Positions 33,528 through 42,748 of a stretch of DNA of 64,000 nucleotides are shown piece after piece. The position numbers and the translations under genes are program-made. This stretch comes from Candidatus Roseilinea sp. (GTDB taxonomy: Bacteria; Chloroflexota; Anaerolineae; J036; Brachytrichaceae), in the NCBI GenBank assembly GCA_025998955.1, contig AP024676.1, positions 4,604,612 to 4,668,611 of the forward strand, read 5' to 3'. The notes beneath the pieces are model-generated. The model ran no database searches. It was not told the DNA's origin and was given only the letters and a program-made list of their open reading frames with translations. Position 1 is the first letter of the stretch; every line of letters starts with the position of its first letter.

Positions 33528-35525
33528 ATGTCCGTGATCGAAGAGGTGAAGCGTCGCGTAGATATCGTCGAGGTGATCGGCAGCTACGTGAAGCTCTCGC
33601 GCAGCGGCCGGAACTACAAGGGCTTGTCGCCGTTCCAGAGCGAACGCACGCCGTCCTTCTTCGTCTTCCCCGACACGCAAACCTTCAAAGACTTCTCGAG
33701 CGGCGAACAGGGCGACGTGTTCTCCTTTCTGATGAAGAAGGAGGGATGGACGTTCGGCGAGGCGCTGCGCGAACTGGCACGCCGCGCCGGTGTGCAGCTC
33801 GAGGAACGCACGCCGGAGCAGCAGAAATCTGCCGACCATGCAGCGCGCCTGCGCGATGCGCTGGCGCAGGCAGCCGCCTACTTCCATCATTTGCTGCTCA
33901 CCGCGCCGCAGGCAGCCGCCTGTCGCGCTTACTTGCGCGAGAGGCGTCGCCTTGCCGATGAGACGATCACAACCTGGCAGCTCGGCTATAGCCTGGCCGA
34001 CTATCACGCCCTGTCGCACTACCTCACGGCGCGCGGCTTCAGCATGCAGGAGCTGATTGACGCCGGCTTGGTGATCGAGAACGAGGAAGGCCGGCGCTAC
34101 GACCGCTTTCGCGGCCGGCTGATGATCCCAATTCACGACGCAAAAGGGCAGGTGGTCGGCTTTGGGTCGCGTTCGCTCGACGGCAGCGAGCCGAAATACA
34201 TGAACTCGCCACAGACGGCCGTATTCGACAAGGGCCGCTTGCTGTTCGGCCTGCATCGTGCCCGAAGCGCCATCCACAACCAGCAAATTGCCGTGCTGGT
34301 CGAGGGCTACATGGACGTGATCGGTTGCCACCAGGCCGGCTTTGCCAACGTCGTGGCTGGCATGGGCACGTCACTCAGCGAGGACCAGTTTCGCACGCTG
34401 AAGCGGTTGGCCGCGCGCATCGTGCTGGCATTGGATGCCGATGCAGCAGGTGACCGCGCCGTCTTGCGCGGCGTAGAAGTCGCGCGGGAGGCGATGGATC
34501 GTGAGCTACAGCCGATGTTCGACCCGCGCGGCGTGATCCGACACGAATCGAAACTGAAAGCCGACATCCGAGTAGCTATCTTGCCGGAGGGCAAAGATCC
34601 CGACGAGCTGGTGCTGGAGTCACCCGAGCGGTGGCGCGAGGTTGTAGCCAATGCCCGGCCGGTGGTCGAGCACGTGATAGACGTCATTCTGCGGAGTCGG
34701 GACGTGTCCGATCCGCACGCCAAGTCGCAGGCGGTGCGAGCCGTCGCCCCCATCCTGCTCGATGCATCTGATCCGGTGCAATGGGACTTCTACGTTCAGT
34801 ATCTGGCGCGTCGCCTGCAAATCAGCCCGCGCGCCGTGCTGGCGGTGATCAACGAAGTGGCGCGTGAGCTGCGATCGAGCAGGCAGGGAGCGGGGAGCGG
34901 AGATCAGGGGCCGGGGATGAGAGGACAGAGACCGGGGAACGGGGATCGAGAGTCAGGGGTCAGGGGGCGGGCGTCCGGTGGCGAGGGGCAGCACGCGAGT
35001 GTCAAGGAGCGCGATTGGGGCGCCGGACGTCGAGGGGCTGATAAGACCGACCTGGAGGCGCATCTGGTCGCGGCGTTGTGGCGGCGCCCCCAGTTGCTGC
35101 TGGATGCTAACGTCGCCTTGACCCGCGCTAATTTAGACGTGCTGGACGAACGTGACTTCACGAATCCGGCGATGCGCGAGGGATTTCGCCAACTCAGCCG
35201 CGTGGCGATGGGCGCGTTGCTGCCGCAGGGTGGGGGCGAGGAGCCGGAAGACTGGCTGGCGATCATTGCCGATTATGACGCGCTCGATCCCCTGGCAGCG
35301 GACGAAGCGCTGCTGCGCGAGGAGGTGGTGCGCACGGCACTCCGCCTGCGTGAACGCAACCTCATGCGCGATCGAATCAGTATCAATCTGATGATCGAAG
35401 AGGCGAAGCGCGCCAATGAAGTTGATGTTGCCGCACGGTATAATCTCGAACTGCATCGCGTGCTGACGCAACATCTGCGGGCACAAAAAGCGCTGCAGTT
35501 GCGCAGCGCGCTCAACGTGACCTGA
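33528..35525 (+). CDS. dnaG: DNA primase, without zinc-binding residues
   Basis: Synthesises RNA primers at the replication fork; 665 residues. The TOPRIM domain is intact (VLVEGYMDVIGCHQAGF; LALDADAAGDRA) and the N-terminal domain aligns with other primases (RVDIVEVIGSYVKLSRSGRN; SFLMKKEGWTFGEAL). All four zinc ligands of the CHC2 finger are replaced: Ser34, Gln37, Asp55 and Ser58 stand where Cys, His, Cys, Cys are expected. A heptad array (34887-34970) encodes a Gly/Arg-rich insert between the core and the C-terminal helicase-binding region. rpoD follows 25 bases downstream, the classic pairing. Confidence 0.93.
   Translation: MSVIEEVKRRVDIVEVIGSYVKLSRSGRNYKGLSPFQSERTPSFFVFPDTQTFKDFSSGEQGDVFSFLMKKEGWTFGEALRELARRAGVQLEERTPEQQKSADHAARLRDALAQAAAYFHHLLLTAPQAAACRAYLRERRRLADETITTWQLGYSLADYHALSHYLTARGFSMQELIDAGLVIENEEGRRYDRFRGRLMIPIHDAKGQVVGFGSRSLDGSEPKYMNSPQTAVFDKGRLLFGLHRARSAIHNQQIAVLVEGYMDVIGCHQAGFANVVAGMGTSLSEDQFRTLKRLAARIVLALDADAAGDRAVLRGVEVAREAMDRELQPMFDPRGVIRHESKLKADIRVAILPEGKDPDELVLESPERWREVVANARPVVEHVIDVILRSRDVSDPHAKSQAVRAVAPILLDASDPVQWDFYVQYLARRLQISPRAVLAVINEVARELRSSRQGAGSGDQGPGMRGQRPGNGDRESGVRGRASGGEGQHASVKERDWGAGRRGADKTDLEAHLVAALWRRPQLLLDANVALTRANLDVLDERDFTNPAMREGFRQLSRVAMGALLPQGGGEEPEDWLAIIADYDALDPLAADEALLREEVVRTALRLRERNLMRDRISINLMIEEAKRANEVDVAARYNLELHRVLTQHLRAQKALQLRSALNVT
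34887..34970. repeat. Degenerate 7-bp tandem array inside dnaG
   Basis: Twelve heptads: GGAGCGG, GGAGCGG, AGATCAG, GGGCCGG, GGATGAG, AGGACAG, AGACCGG, GGAACGG, GGATCGA, GAGTCAG, GGGTCAG, GGGGCGG. The length of 84 bases is a multiple of 21, so the reading frame is kept. It encodes a Gly/Arg/Asp-rich linker. Confidence 0.85.
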
Positions 35526-35550
35526 TCGGTGTTGATCGTGCTCAAGAGGA

Positions 35551-37281
35551 ATGACGCCAGTGACTAGACCAACGCGCTCTAGCGCCTCCGCCAGATCCTC
35601 GCGAAGGGTCAAGCCGGCCAAGAAATCGGCCCCGCAGAAGAACGACCGTTCGACGAAGAACGGTATGCTGGGCCGTGATGATACGGATGAACCCGAAGCT
35701 GCTGCATTCGCCGACGAAGGTGCGGATGCGTCCTCTTCGTTCGTCCCCGAATCCGGCGACCTCGTCCTGGATACATCGGTCACCGACGCAGACCTGCTCG
35801 ACCCTGCCGAGAATATAGAGGCCGAGGCGGAAGCGGCGGCGTATGCCCTGGCCGAGATGGACGACGAAGATGGGCTGGATGACCTCTCCGGCCTCGACTC
35901 GCGCCGGCTGGCCGAGATGGACGACTTGGATGGTTCCGATCCGGTGCGGATGTATCTGCGCGAGATCGGTTCGACGCCGCTGCTTACCGCGGATCAGGAG
36001 TTGCGCACCTGCGCAACCTTCGGCGCCGAGCAACTGGCGCGCCAGATTCACGCCGAGGCGCACGATCGCGGCCTGGTGTTCTGGCCGGTCGTCTATGAGC
36101 ACCTGACGCGCTCCTGGCAAACCGTGCTCGACGAGTGCGCCGCGCGCAAAGTCGCTCCGCCCGCGTTGCCCGTGATCCTGCGCGACGCGCGCAATATGCC
36201 GTGGCATTACACCGATCCGCTTCCGTCGGATGTGCAACTGTATCTGCGCTCGCTCGGCTGGGGTCAGGATCAGACCGTCGAAAGGATCAGCAAGCCATTG
36301 TTCGAATTCGTCTTGGCCACGATCATCTTCCCGACCGCATTCGTCGAGCAGCTCGAGCAACATGTCGAGTATTCGTCGGCGTTGCCCGAATGGGACGAGG
36401 CGAAAGTCTGGATGCCGTCGCCGGCTGACTGCGAGGATCACCTGCGCGAGGTTGAGCTGCGCGCCGAGGAAGCGAAAAGCTCGCTCACCCGCGCCAACCT
36501 GCGCCTGGTAGTCAGCATCGCCAAGCGCTACATCGGCCGGGGCATCTCGTTCATGGACTTGATCCAAGAAGGCAATATGGGCTTGCTGCGCGCCATTGAG
36601 AAATTCAACGCTTGGCGCGGTTTCAAATTCAGCACCTATGCCACGTGGTGGATCCGGCAGGCGATCAGCCGCTCTATCGCCGACCAAGCGCGCACCATCC
36701 GTATCCCGGTGCATCTGGTGGAGACGATCAACAAGCTCACCCGACTGCAGCGCCGTATGACGCAGGAGTTGGGCCAGGAGCCGACCACCGAGGACTTGGC
36801 GATGGAGATGGATTTGCTCGACGAGCGCGAGCTGGCAGCGATCATGGAAGCCCACGCCAGCGGCAAGCCGATTGACCCTGCGTTGGAGCGCAAGCTCGAT
36901 CAAGCGGTCAAGCGCATCCAGCAGATTATGCGCGTGTCGCTGGAGCCGATCTCACTCGAATCGCCGGTCGGCTCGGAGCAGAACAGCTTGCTGGGCGAGT
37001 TCATCCCGGACGAAAGCGAGCTTTCGCCTTCCGACTCCGCCTCGCTGCAGATGCTCAAACAACAGGTGCGCGGCGTACTCAATAGCCTGAGCGACCGTGA
37101 ACGCGAAGTGTTGGAAATGCGCTTCGGCTTCCGCGATGGCAAAACGCACACGCTGGAAGAAGTCGGCCGGACGTTCAACGTGACGCGCGAGCGGGTGCGG
37201 CAGATCGAAGCGAAGGCCTTGCGCAAGCTGCGCCATCCGCATCACAGCCGCCGGCTGCGCGATTATCTGAGTGATGTCTGA
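35551..37281 (+). CDS. rpoD: Primary-type RNA polymerase sigma factor
   Basis: 576 residues. The acidic, low-complexity N-terminus (1-130) precedes region 1.2 ([20 protein letters not shown]). A non-conserved region follows, then region 2 ([20 protein letters not shown]...[18 protein letters not shown]), region 3 ([20 protein letters not shown]) and region 4 with its helix-turn-helix ([20 protein letters not shown]). All promoter-recognition regions are present, and linkage to dnaG supports the housekeeping role. Start at ATG 35551 is tentative; a GTG at 35560 is an alternative. Confidence 0.94.
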   Translation: MTPVTRPTRSSASARSSRRVKPAKKSAPQKNDRSTKNGMLGRDDTDEPEAAAFADEGADASSSFVPESGDLVLDTSVTDADLLDPAENIEAEAEAAAYALAEMDDEDGLDDLSGLDSRRLAEMDDLDGSDPVRMYLREIGSTPLLTADQELRTCATFGAEQLARQIHAEAHDRGLVFWPVVYEHLTRSWQTVLDECAARKVAPPALPVILRDARNMPWHYTDPLPSDVQLYLRSLGWGQDQTVERISKPLFEFVLATIIFPTAFVEQLEQHVEYSSALPEWDEAKVWMPSPADCEDHLREVELRAEEAKSSLTRANLRLVVSIAKRYIGRGISFMDLIQEGNMGLLRAIEKFNAWRGFKFSTYATWWIRQAISRSIADQARTIRIPVHLVETINKLTRLQRRMTQELGQEPTTEDLAMEMDLLDERELAAIMEAHASGKPIDPALERKLDQAVKRIQQIMRVSLEPISLESPVGSEQNSLLGEFIPDESELSPSDSASLQMLKQQVRGVLNSLSDREREVLEMRFGFRDGKTHTLEEVGRTFNVTRERVRQIEAKALRKLRHPHHSRRLRDYLSDV

Positions 37282-37583
37282 GTCACTGCCCGATCCGGCG
37301 GAGTGGCAGCAGCTCTACTTGATCGCACAGGTCCCGCCCGAGAAGCGTCCGCTGGCGATGGCCGAGGACGCGGAATGGGTGAGGGCCGGATTGCGCGGCG
37401 CGATTCACAAGCGGCATCCCGAGCGATCTCAGCGCGAGTTGAACCGGCGTGTGCTCGCTTGCGTCACCCCCTGCGCGGAATCACGGTCGAAGAACTGCTG
37501 CGCCGATGGGATTGATCGGATCCTACTTTGGTCGCGAAGGCGCGTTCGAGCGCGCAGGCCAGGTGAAGCAGTTGCGGCGCTAG
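37274..37583 (+). pseudogene. Small hypothetical protein with probable frameshifts
   Basis: The ATG at 37274 overlaps the rpoD stop. The frame gives [20 protein letters not shown] and continues to ELNRRVLA. Coding character then passes to another frame (PLRGITVEELLRRWD, about 37450-37515) and to a third (GLIGSYFGREGAFERAGQVK, stop at 37581-37583). Read together these make one protein of about 100 residues with two indels. The family is unknown to me. The end overlaps the stop of the convergent alkyltransferase-like gene. Confidence 0.45.
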
Positions 37584-37921
37584 CTCGCCGATGATCGTTC
37601 GCGCGCCCGCCGCAGCTTCTGATAGACGATCGCTTCGGCGTCGAAGATGCGCATGTCCACGCGCAAATGATCGTTGACCACGACGCCTTCGGTTTCCAAG
37701 CGGCGCCGCTGCTCGTCCGGCGCGTATTGATTCGAGATGCGACCCTGCGCGTTGATCACGCGCCACCACGGCACGCGCGTGTTGGCCGGCAGCGCGTGTA
37801 GCGCGAAGCCGACGTAGCGCGCCGATCGCGGACTACCGCACTGGCGCGCTACGCCGCTGTAGCTCATCACCATACCCTTCGGGATGAGCCTCACCACGCG
37901 ATACACATCCTCGAACTTCAT
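37580..37921 (-). CDS. Alkyltransferase-like protein (MGMT/Ogt DNA-binding domain, no active Cys)
   Basis: 113 residues, the size of ATL proteins. It has the MGMT C-terminal domain: FEDVYRVVRLIPKGMVMSYS, GSPRSARYVGFALHALP, and the active-site region VPWWRVINAQGRIS. In true alkyltransferases this reads PCHRV; here Cys is replaced by Trp, so it should bind O6-alkylguanine and flag it for nucleotide excision repair rather than remove the alkyl group. Start at 37921 (MKFEDVYRVV) is where the domain begins; upstream in-frame codons are not homologous. Confidence 0.88.
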   Translation of the reverse strand: MKFEDVYRVVRLIPKGMVMSYSGVARQCGSPRSARYVGFALHALPANTRVPWWRVINAQGRISNQYAPDEQRRRLETEGVVVNDHLRVDMRIFDAEAIVYQKLRRARERSSAS

Positions 37922-38019
37922 GTTCGCGGTCTCTGATCCACGCAGGAACGCAAAGCCACACGAAGTGAAATGCCACACACCTGCGCGTGCTTCGCGGCCT
38001 TCGTGGTTCGGTGCGTGGA

Positions 38020-39627
38020 TCAAATCAAGCCGAAGTCTTTGGCGATAATGCGCGCGGTCATCTTGGCGCTCATCATGACGCTGGGCGTGCCACCGCCCGG
38101 CTGTGTGCTTGCGCCCACCAGGTAAAGGTTTTCGATGTCTTCGCTCTTGTTGTGTGGCCGGAAGTAGGCCGTTTGCAGCAGGGTCGGCTCCGGCCCGAAG
38201 GCGTTGCCCAGATAGCTGTTCAGGCCGTGCTCGAAGTAATCCGGCGTGATGTAGCTCTTGTAGACCAGGCGCTCGCACAGGCCGGGGATATAGCCCGCTT
38301 CATCGAGGAAGCGCAGCGCCTTGTCCACGAAGGCGTCGCCGATCTTCGACCAGTTCAGGCCGCTCAGGTTGTTCGGCACGGGCACAAGTGTGTAGGCGGC
38401 GTGATGGCCAGGCGGCGCCAGGCTGGGGTCGGTGACCGTTGGGACATGCAGATAGTGCGACATGTCCGGCGCAAGCACCCGGCGGTCGAAGATGTCGCGG
38501 AGCAGGTCCTCGTAGCGCGGGCTGAGGATGATGTTGTGATGGCGCAGATGCAGGTCGAGGTTATCCGCGCGGAATCCGAAGTAAATCACGACCAGCGACA
38601 TGGACTGGCGCATGCGCTTGGCGCGCGCGTCGGTGTTGAACAGCCGATAGTGCGGTTCGATCAGCTTCATGTAGGTGTGCGCGTAGTCGCCGTTCGAGAC
38701 GACGATGTCGGCGCGCAGTTGCGTCCCGTCGGCCAACTCCACGCCGCGTGCGATGCGACGGTCGAAGCGCCCGCGCGGCGGCGCGCCATTCGGACCGGCG
38801 ACCAAAATGCGCTTCACTTCGCTGTTGTAGCGAATCGTGCCGCCGAGTTCCTCGAACTTCTGCACGAAGCCGCGCACCAGCGCCCCGGTGCCGCCCATGG
38901 CGAAGTGAATGCCCCACGTCTTCTCCACGAAGTGGATCATGGCGTAGATGGCCGGCACGGCCAGCGGGTTGCCGCCGATCAGCAGCGGCTCGAAGCTGAA
39001 GATCTGGCGCAGCTTGTCGTTCTTGAAATATTTGCTGGTGAACGAGAACAGCGTGCGCACGGCGTCGAGCTTGAGCAGGTCCGGCATGACGGCCAGCATC
39101 GCGCCAAGGCTGTCGAAGTAGGTGTAGCCGAGCTGCAGAAAGCCGCGCTCGAAAATCGCCTTGGCTGCGGCATGGAAGCGCTCGTAGCCTTCCAGGTCGT
39201 CCGGCGCGATGGCTTTGATCTGCGCGCGTGTGTGATCGCGATCGCCGTCGTAGTCGAAGTGCGAGCCGTCGTCGAAATAGATCCGGTAGAAGGGCTTGAT
39301 CGGGATGATCTGGACGTAGCGCGAGGTGTGAGGCAGCGCCTCTCCGCTGCCGTTTTGCGGCGCGAGGACATGCGGCGGAAAGTCCGGCTTATCCAGGTTG
39401 TGCACGCCGCGTTCCAGCGCGAATAACTCTTCGATGAAGTGGGGCACAGTGATGACCGTCGGCCCCATGTCGAAGGTGAACCCTTGTGCGCGGCGCACAT
39501 AGGCCCGGCCGCCTGGGCCGTCCAGCTTCTCGACGATCGTGGTGTCGAACCCCAAGCTCTGCAGGCGGATGCCGAGCGCAAGGCCGCCGATGCCCGAACC
39601 GATGATGATTGCCTTTCGTTGAGTCAT
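38020..39627 (-). CDS. crtI: Phytoene desaturase-type carotenoid oxidoreductase
   Basis: 535 residues from ATG 39627. The N-terminal FAD motif [20 protein letters not shown] is followed by [13 protein letters not shown] and [11 protein letters not shown]; the C-terminal signature is [20 protein letters not shown]. Members introduce double bases into phytoene or related carotenoids at the membrane, giving coloured products. Homologues include desaturases and ketolase/cyclase-like relatives, so the exact step is not certain. No phytoene synthase gene is adjacent. Confidence 0.88.
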   Translation of the reverse strand: MTQRKAIIIGSGIGGLALGIRLQSLGFDTTIVEKLDGPGGRAYVRRAQGFTFDMGPTVITVPHFIEELFALERGVHNLDKPDFPPHVLAPQNGSGEALPHTSRYVQIIPIKPFYRIYFDDGSHFDYDGDRDHTRAQIKAIAPDDLEGYERFHAAAKAIFERGFLQLGYTYFDSLGAMLAVMPDLLKLDAVRTLFSFTSKYFKNDKLRQIFSFEPLLIGGNPLAVPAIYAMIHFVEKTWGIHFAMGGTGALVRGFVQKFEELGGTIRYNSEVKRILVAGPNGAPPRGRFDRRIARGVELADGTQLRADIVVSNGDYAHTYMKLIEPHYRLFNTDARAKRMRQSMSLVVIYFGFRADNLDLHLRHHNIILSPRYEDLLRDIFDRRVLAPDMSHYLHVPTVTDPSLAPPGHHAAYTLVPVPNNLSGLNWSKIGDAFVDKALRFLDEAGYIPGLCERLVYKSYITPDYFEHGLNSYLGNAFGPEPTLLQTAYFRPHNKSEDIENLYLVGASTQPGGGTPSVMMSAKMTARIIAKDFGLI

Positions 39628-39777
39628 AGTTTCACCAACCCTTTGTTGCAAACCGATCGCTGTGCATTGTCATCCGCGTTTTGAAGAGCAGGCTGAGTGG
39701 GCGCTTCACCGCGCCGGGCCTATCGCATGGTGCGGCTCGTCGAGTGGAGGTTTGTCTTTTGTGAGGATTGCGCTCGC

Positions 39778-41367
39778 TCACAACGTCATCTGCTTGACCC
39801 ACACCACTTCCGGCAGGTCGCGCAGCGCCTTCATCGCGTAATCCGGCACAGGGTTGTCCAGGTTGATGAACGACAGAGCGCGATCGCCGGGCTTGGTGCG
39901 GCCCAAGCGGTATTCGGCGATGTTCACGTAGTTTGCGCCAAGGATGGTGCCGACGCGCCCGATCACGCCCGGTACGTCGCGCGAGGAGATCACCAGCACC
40001 AGCCCCTCCGGCACGGCATCAATGCGGAAGTGATCTATCTGCACGATGTGCGGCTCGGTACCGTCGAACAGCGTGCCGGCGATGACGCGCTCTTCTCGAT
40101 CCGTGGTGACGCGGCAGGACACCAAGTTGGTGTAATCGCTGCTGGTCAAATTCAGCGCCTGGGTCACGACGATGCCGCGCTCGTTAGCGATGACCGGCGC
40201 GTTGACGTAGTTCACCTTTTCGCCGCCCAGGATCGGCTCCAGCAAGCCGCGCAGCAGCGCGACGGTCAGCGGCTTGACGTGTGGCGCGACGTCGGTCCCG
40301 CGATATTCGACCTCGACGCGCGAGAGCCGGCCTTCCATCAGCCCCGCTTGTAGCCGCCCCAGCTTCTCCGCCAGTTTCAGGTATGGCCGGATGATCGGCC
40401 AGGCAGCCGGGTCAATCGGCGGGAAGTTCACCGCGTTGCGCACGTCGCGTTCGTGCAGAGCGTCCAGCACCTGCTCAGCGATCTGGATCGAAACGTCGCG
40501 CTGCGCCTCAGCAGTGCTGGCGCCCAGATGCGGCGTCAAGACGACGTTCGGCAGTTTGAGCAGCGGCGAGTCGGCGGGCAGAGGTTCCTCTTCGAATACG
40601 TCCAGCGCTGCGCCGGCCAGCTTACCGCTGACCAGCGCGTCATAGAGCGCCTGCGAGTCCACCAGCGCGCCCCGGGCGACGTTGACTACACGTGCACCGG
40701 TTTTCATCTTGGCGATGGCTGCTGCGTCCAACAGGCCGCGGCTGCCTTGGGTGAGCGAAGAATGCAGCGTGACGAAATCGCTCTGCGCCAACAGCTCGTC
40801 GAGCGAGACCAGGATCACCTTGTTCGCGCGCGCTGCCTCTTCGCTGACGTAGGGGTCGTAGGCGATGACCTCCATGCCGAAGCACTGGGCGCGTTTGGCG
40901 ACCTGCGTGCCGATCCGGCCGAGGCCGATCACACCCAGCGTCTTGCCTTGTAACTGCACGCCCATGAACTTGCTGCGCGTCCACTCGCCGCGACGCAGCG
41001 ATGCATCGGCCTGCGGGATGTTGCGGGCGAGCGCCAGCATCATGGCGATGGTGTGCTCGCACGTCGCCGTGGTGTTGGCCTGCGGCGTGTTCATGACGAT
41101 GATGCCGCGGTGCGTCGCGGCTTCTACATCTATCGTGTCTACGCCGATGCCGGCGCGGCCGATCACGCGCAGCTTGCTGCCCCGCGCGATCACCTCGGCG
41201 TCCACCCTGGTTTCGCTGCGCACGATCAGCGCGTGGTACTCGGTAATTCGCTCGAGCAATTCGGCCCGCGGCATCCTCTTTACCACGTCCACGTGCACAG
41301 AAGGGTCGTTGTGCAACAATTCCAGACCGGCTGCAGAGAGATCGTCTGGGATCAGGATGTTGAACAT
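39778..41367 (-). CDS. serA: D-3-phosphoglycerate dehydrogenase
   Basis: First step of serine biosynthesis: oxidises 3-phosphoglycerate to phosphohydroxypyruvate with NAD. 529 residues, the long form: catalytic and Rossmann domains (GKTLGVIGLGRIGTQVA; NVARGALVDSQALYDAL; LTPHLGASTAEAQ with the catalytic His), an intervening substrate-binding domain (about 310-450) and a C-terminal ACT domain (LVISSRDVPGVIGRVGTILG) that usually mediates serine feedback. Monocistronic here. Confidence 0.95.
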   Translation of the reverse strand: MFNILIPDDLSAAGLELLHNDPSVHVDVVKRMPRAELLERITEYHALIVRSETRVDAEVIARGSKLRVIGRAGIGVDTIDVEAATHRGIIVMNTPQANTTATCEHTIAMMLALARNIPQADASLRRGEWTRSKFMGVQLQGKTLGVIGLGRIGTQVAKRAQCFGMEVIAYDPYVSEEAARANKVILVSLDELLAQSDFVTLHSSLTQGSRGLLDAAAIAKMKTGARVVNVARGALVDSQALYDALVSGKLAGAALDVFEEEPLPADSPLLKLPNVVLTPHLGASTAEAQRDVSIQIAEQVLDALHERDVRNAVNFPPIDPAAWPIIRPYLKLAEKLGRLQAGLMEGRLSRVEVEYRGTDVAPHVKPLTVALLRGLLEPILGGEKVNYVNAPVIANERGIVVTQALNLTSSDYTNLVSCRVTTDREERVIAGTLFDGTEPHIVQIDHFRIDAVPEGLVLVISSRDVPGVIGRVGTILGANYVNIAEYRLGRTKPGDRALSFINLDNPVPDYAMKALRDLPEVVWVKQMTL

Positions 41368-41414
41368 TGCGAGCGCGATTATAGGTGGACGTTGTCGTAG
41401 TAAAGTAAGCCCTG

Positions 41415-41837
41415 ATGCGCCGGTGGAGTCGGGAAGTCGCGCGCGACGTCGTCTGTGCGGCCTGCGTCGCCGCGCTGTCTATCGCGCCGCTGGCCTGGCT
41501 CCAAGCGACGGATCGCTCGGTGACGCTGGAAGAAGGCGATGCGGTGTGGTTGCTAAAAGCCGAGATCGAAGCCACCTTCGGCGCGCCGGTCGAACTCACG
41601 CTCGAAGACCCTGGTCCTGTCTTGCGCGTGACCTTCACCGATGCTCGCTATCTGGCGCTGAGCGCATCCCACCGGCATGCCAAGGCGCGCGAGATCGCAC
41701 GGCGCATGATGTGGCGCTATCGCGGTGACCGGCGGGTGCGTGGTTACATCGTCGAATTCGCCGCCGCGGGCATGTTCGGGCTACATTCGCAAGAGGGCAT
41801 GAGTTCGTTTGCCTTTCTGCGCTATCAGCTCCGGTAG
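41415..41837 (+). CDS. Hypothetical protein with N-terminal hydrophobic segment
   Basis: 140 residues. An N-terminal hydrophobic stretch (VVCAACVAALSIAPLAWLQ) could be a signal anchor; the remainder is a small alpha/beta domain (VLRVTFTDARYLALSASHRH...GYIVEFAAAGMFGL). I do not recognise the family. It is divergent from serA and lies 17 bases upstream of recO on the same strand, so the two are probably co-transcribed. Confidence 0.65.
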   Translation: MRRWSREVARDVVCAACVAALSIAPLAWLQATDRSVTLEEGDAVWLLKAEIEATFGAPVELTLEDPGPVLRVTFTDARYLALSASHRHAKAREIARRMMWRYRGDRRVRGYIVEFAAAGMFGLHSQEGMSSFAFLRYQLR

Positions 41838-41854
41838 CGGGTAAACTGCTCTGT

Positions 41855-42631
41855 ATGAATAGGACGCGCACCTACGCCACCGAAGCGGTCGTGATGCGCC
41901 GCGACGATTACGGTGAAGCTGACCGCCTCGTCACGCTGCTGACGCCCGATTACGGCAAGTTGCGCGTCCTGGCCAAGGGCGCGCGCAAGCCGACGTCGCG
42001 CAAGGCCGGCCACATCGAGCTGTTCACGCGCACCCGGCTGTTGTTGGTGAAGGGACGCACCTTCGACCTGATCACGCAGGCCGAGCTGATCGAGGCGCAT
42101 CGCCCGCTGCGCGAAGAGATGCAGCGCGGCGCGCTGGCGCACTACCTGTGCGAGCTGGCCGACCGGTTCGCGCCCGAAGGCAGCGACGCTGCGCCGTTAT
42201 ACGACCTATTGGCCGAGGGGCTGAGCTGGCTGTGCGAGGCGCCCGATCCACGACTCGCAGCGCGCTACTTCGAGCTGCGCCTGCTCACGCTGGAGGGGTA
42301 CCGGCCGGAGCTGTTTCGCTGTGCGCGCACGCACGCGCCGCTGACCGACGATGTGCGCGGCGCGCCGGTGGCGTTCTCCCCCTCGGAAGGCGGCGTGCTC
42401 TCTGACGAAGCGGCGCTGCCGGTGCGCGATGTGTTTCGCCTGAGCCGTAGCGGCCTGGCGCTGATGCGCATGTTGCAGACGCAGCCGTTCGAGGTGGTGC
42501 AGGCGCTCGATGTTTCGCGCGACCTGCACGAGCACGTTGAGCGCGCGCTGCAGCTCTACATCAGCGCCATCTTAGAACGCCGGCCCAGGACGGCGGCATT
42601 CCTGGATCGCTTGGCGCGCGAGATGCGCTAG
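41855..42631 (+). CDS. recO: DNA repair protein RecO
   Basis: 258 residues, normal length. Loads RecA at gaps together with RecR. The N-terminal OB fold shows TEAVVMRRDDYGEADRLVTL and KLRVLAKGARKPTSRKAGH; the helical C-terminal domain includes ARYFELRLLTLEGYRPELF. The zinc-finger region is reduced: after LFRCARTH the expected second pair of Cys is absent. tRNA-Arg follows 16 bases downstream. Confidence 0.93.
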   Translation: MNRTRTYATEAVVMRRDDYGEADRLVTLLTPDYGKLRVLAKGARKPTSRKAGHIELFTRTRLLLVKGRTFDLITQAELIEAHRPLREEMQRGALAHYLCELADRFAPEGSDAAPLYDLLAEGLSWLCEAPDPRLAARYFELRLLTLEGYRPELFRCARTHAPLTDDVRGAPVAFSPSEGGVLSDEAALPVRDVFRLSRSGLALMRMLQTQPFEVVQALDVSRDLHEHVERALQLYISAILERRPRTAAFLDRLAREMR

Positions 42632-42647
42632 AATGCGCTTTGAAGAA

Positions 42648-42721
42648 GCCCGCGTAGTTCAATCGGATAGAACAGCGCCGTCCTAAGGCGCGTGTTGTGG
42701 GTTCGAGTCCTGCCGCGGGCG
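42648..42721 (+). tRNA. tRNA-Arg (anticodon CCU)
   Basis: Acceptor arms GCCCGCG and CGCGGGC pair. The anticodon stem GCGCC/GGCGC encloses the loop GTCCTAA, giving anticodon CCT, which reads AGG. The T arm contains GGGTTCGAGTCC. CCA is not encoded. Confidence 0.95.
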
Positions 42722-42748
42722 TTGATTCGAGCTGGGCGTCACATCGGC

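Noticed and set aside
31929..34331. 800-codon open frame antisense to the PPC-like gene and dnaG
   Set aside because: High-G+C shadow frame: arginine/histidine-rich, no domain, and it covers two well-supported sense genes.
35542..36903. 453-codon frame antisense to rpoD
   Set aside because: Shadow of the sigma factor gene; no independent coding evidence.
37987..39426. 479-codon frame antisense to the phytoene desaturase gene
   Set aside because: Shadow of crtI; composition typical of antisense frames in high-G+C DNA.
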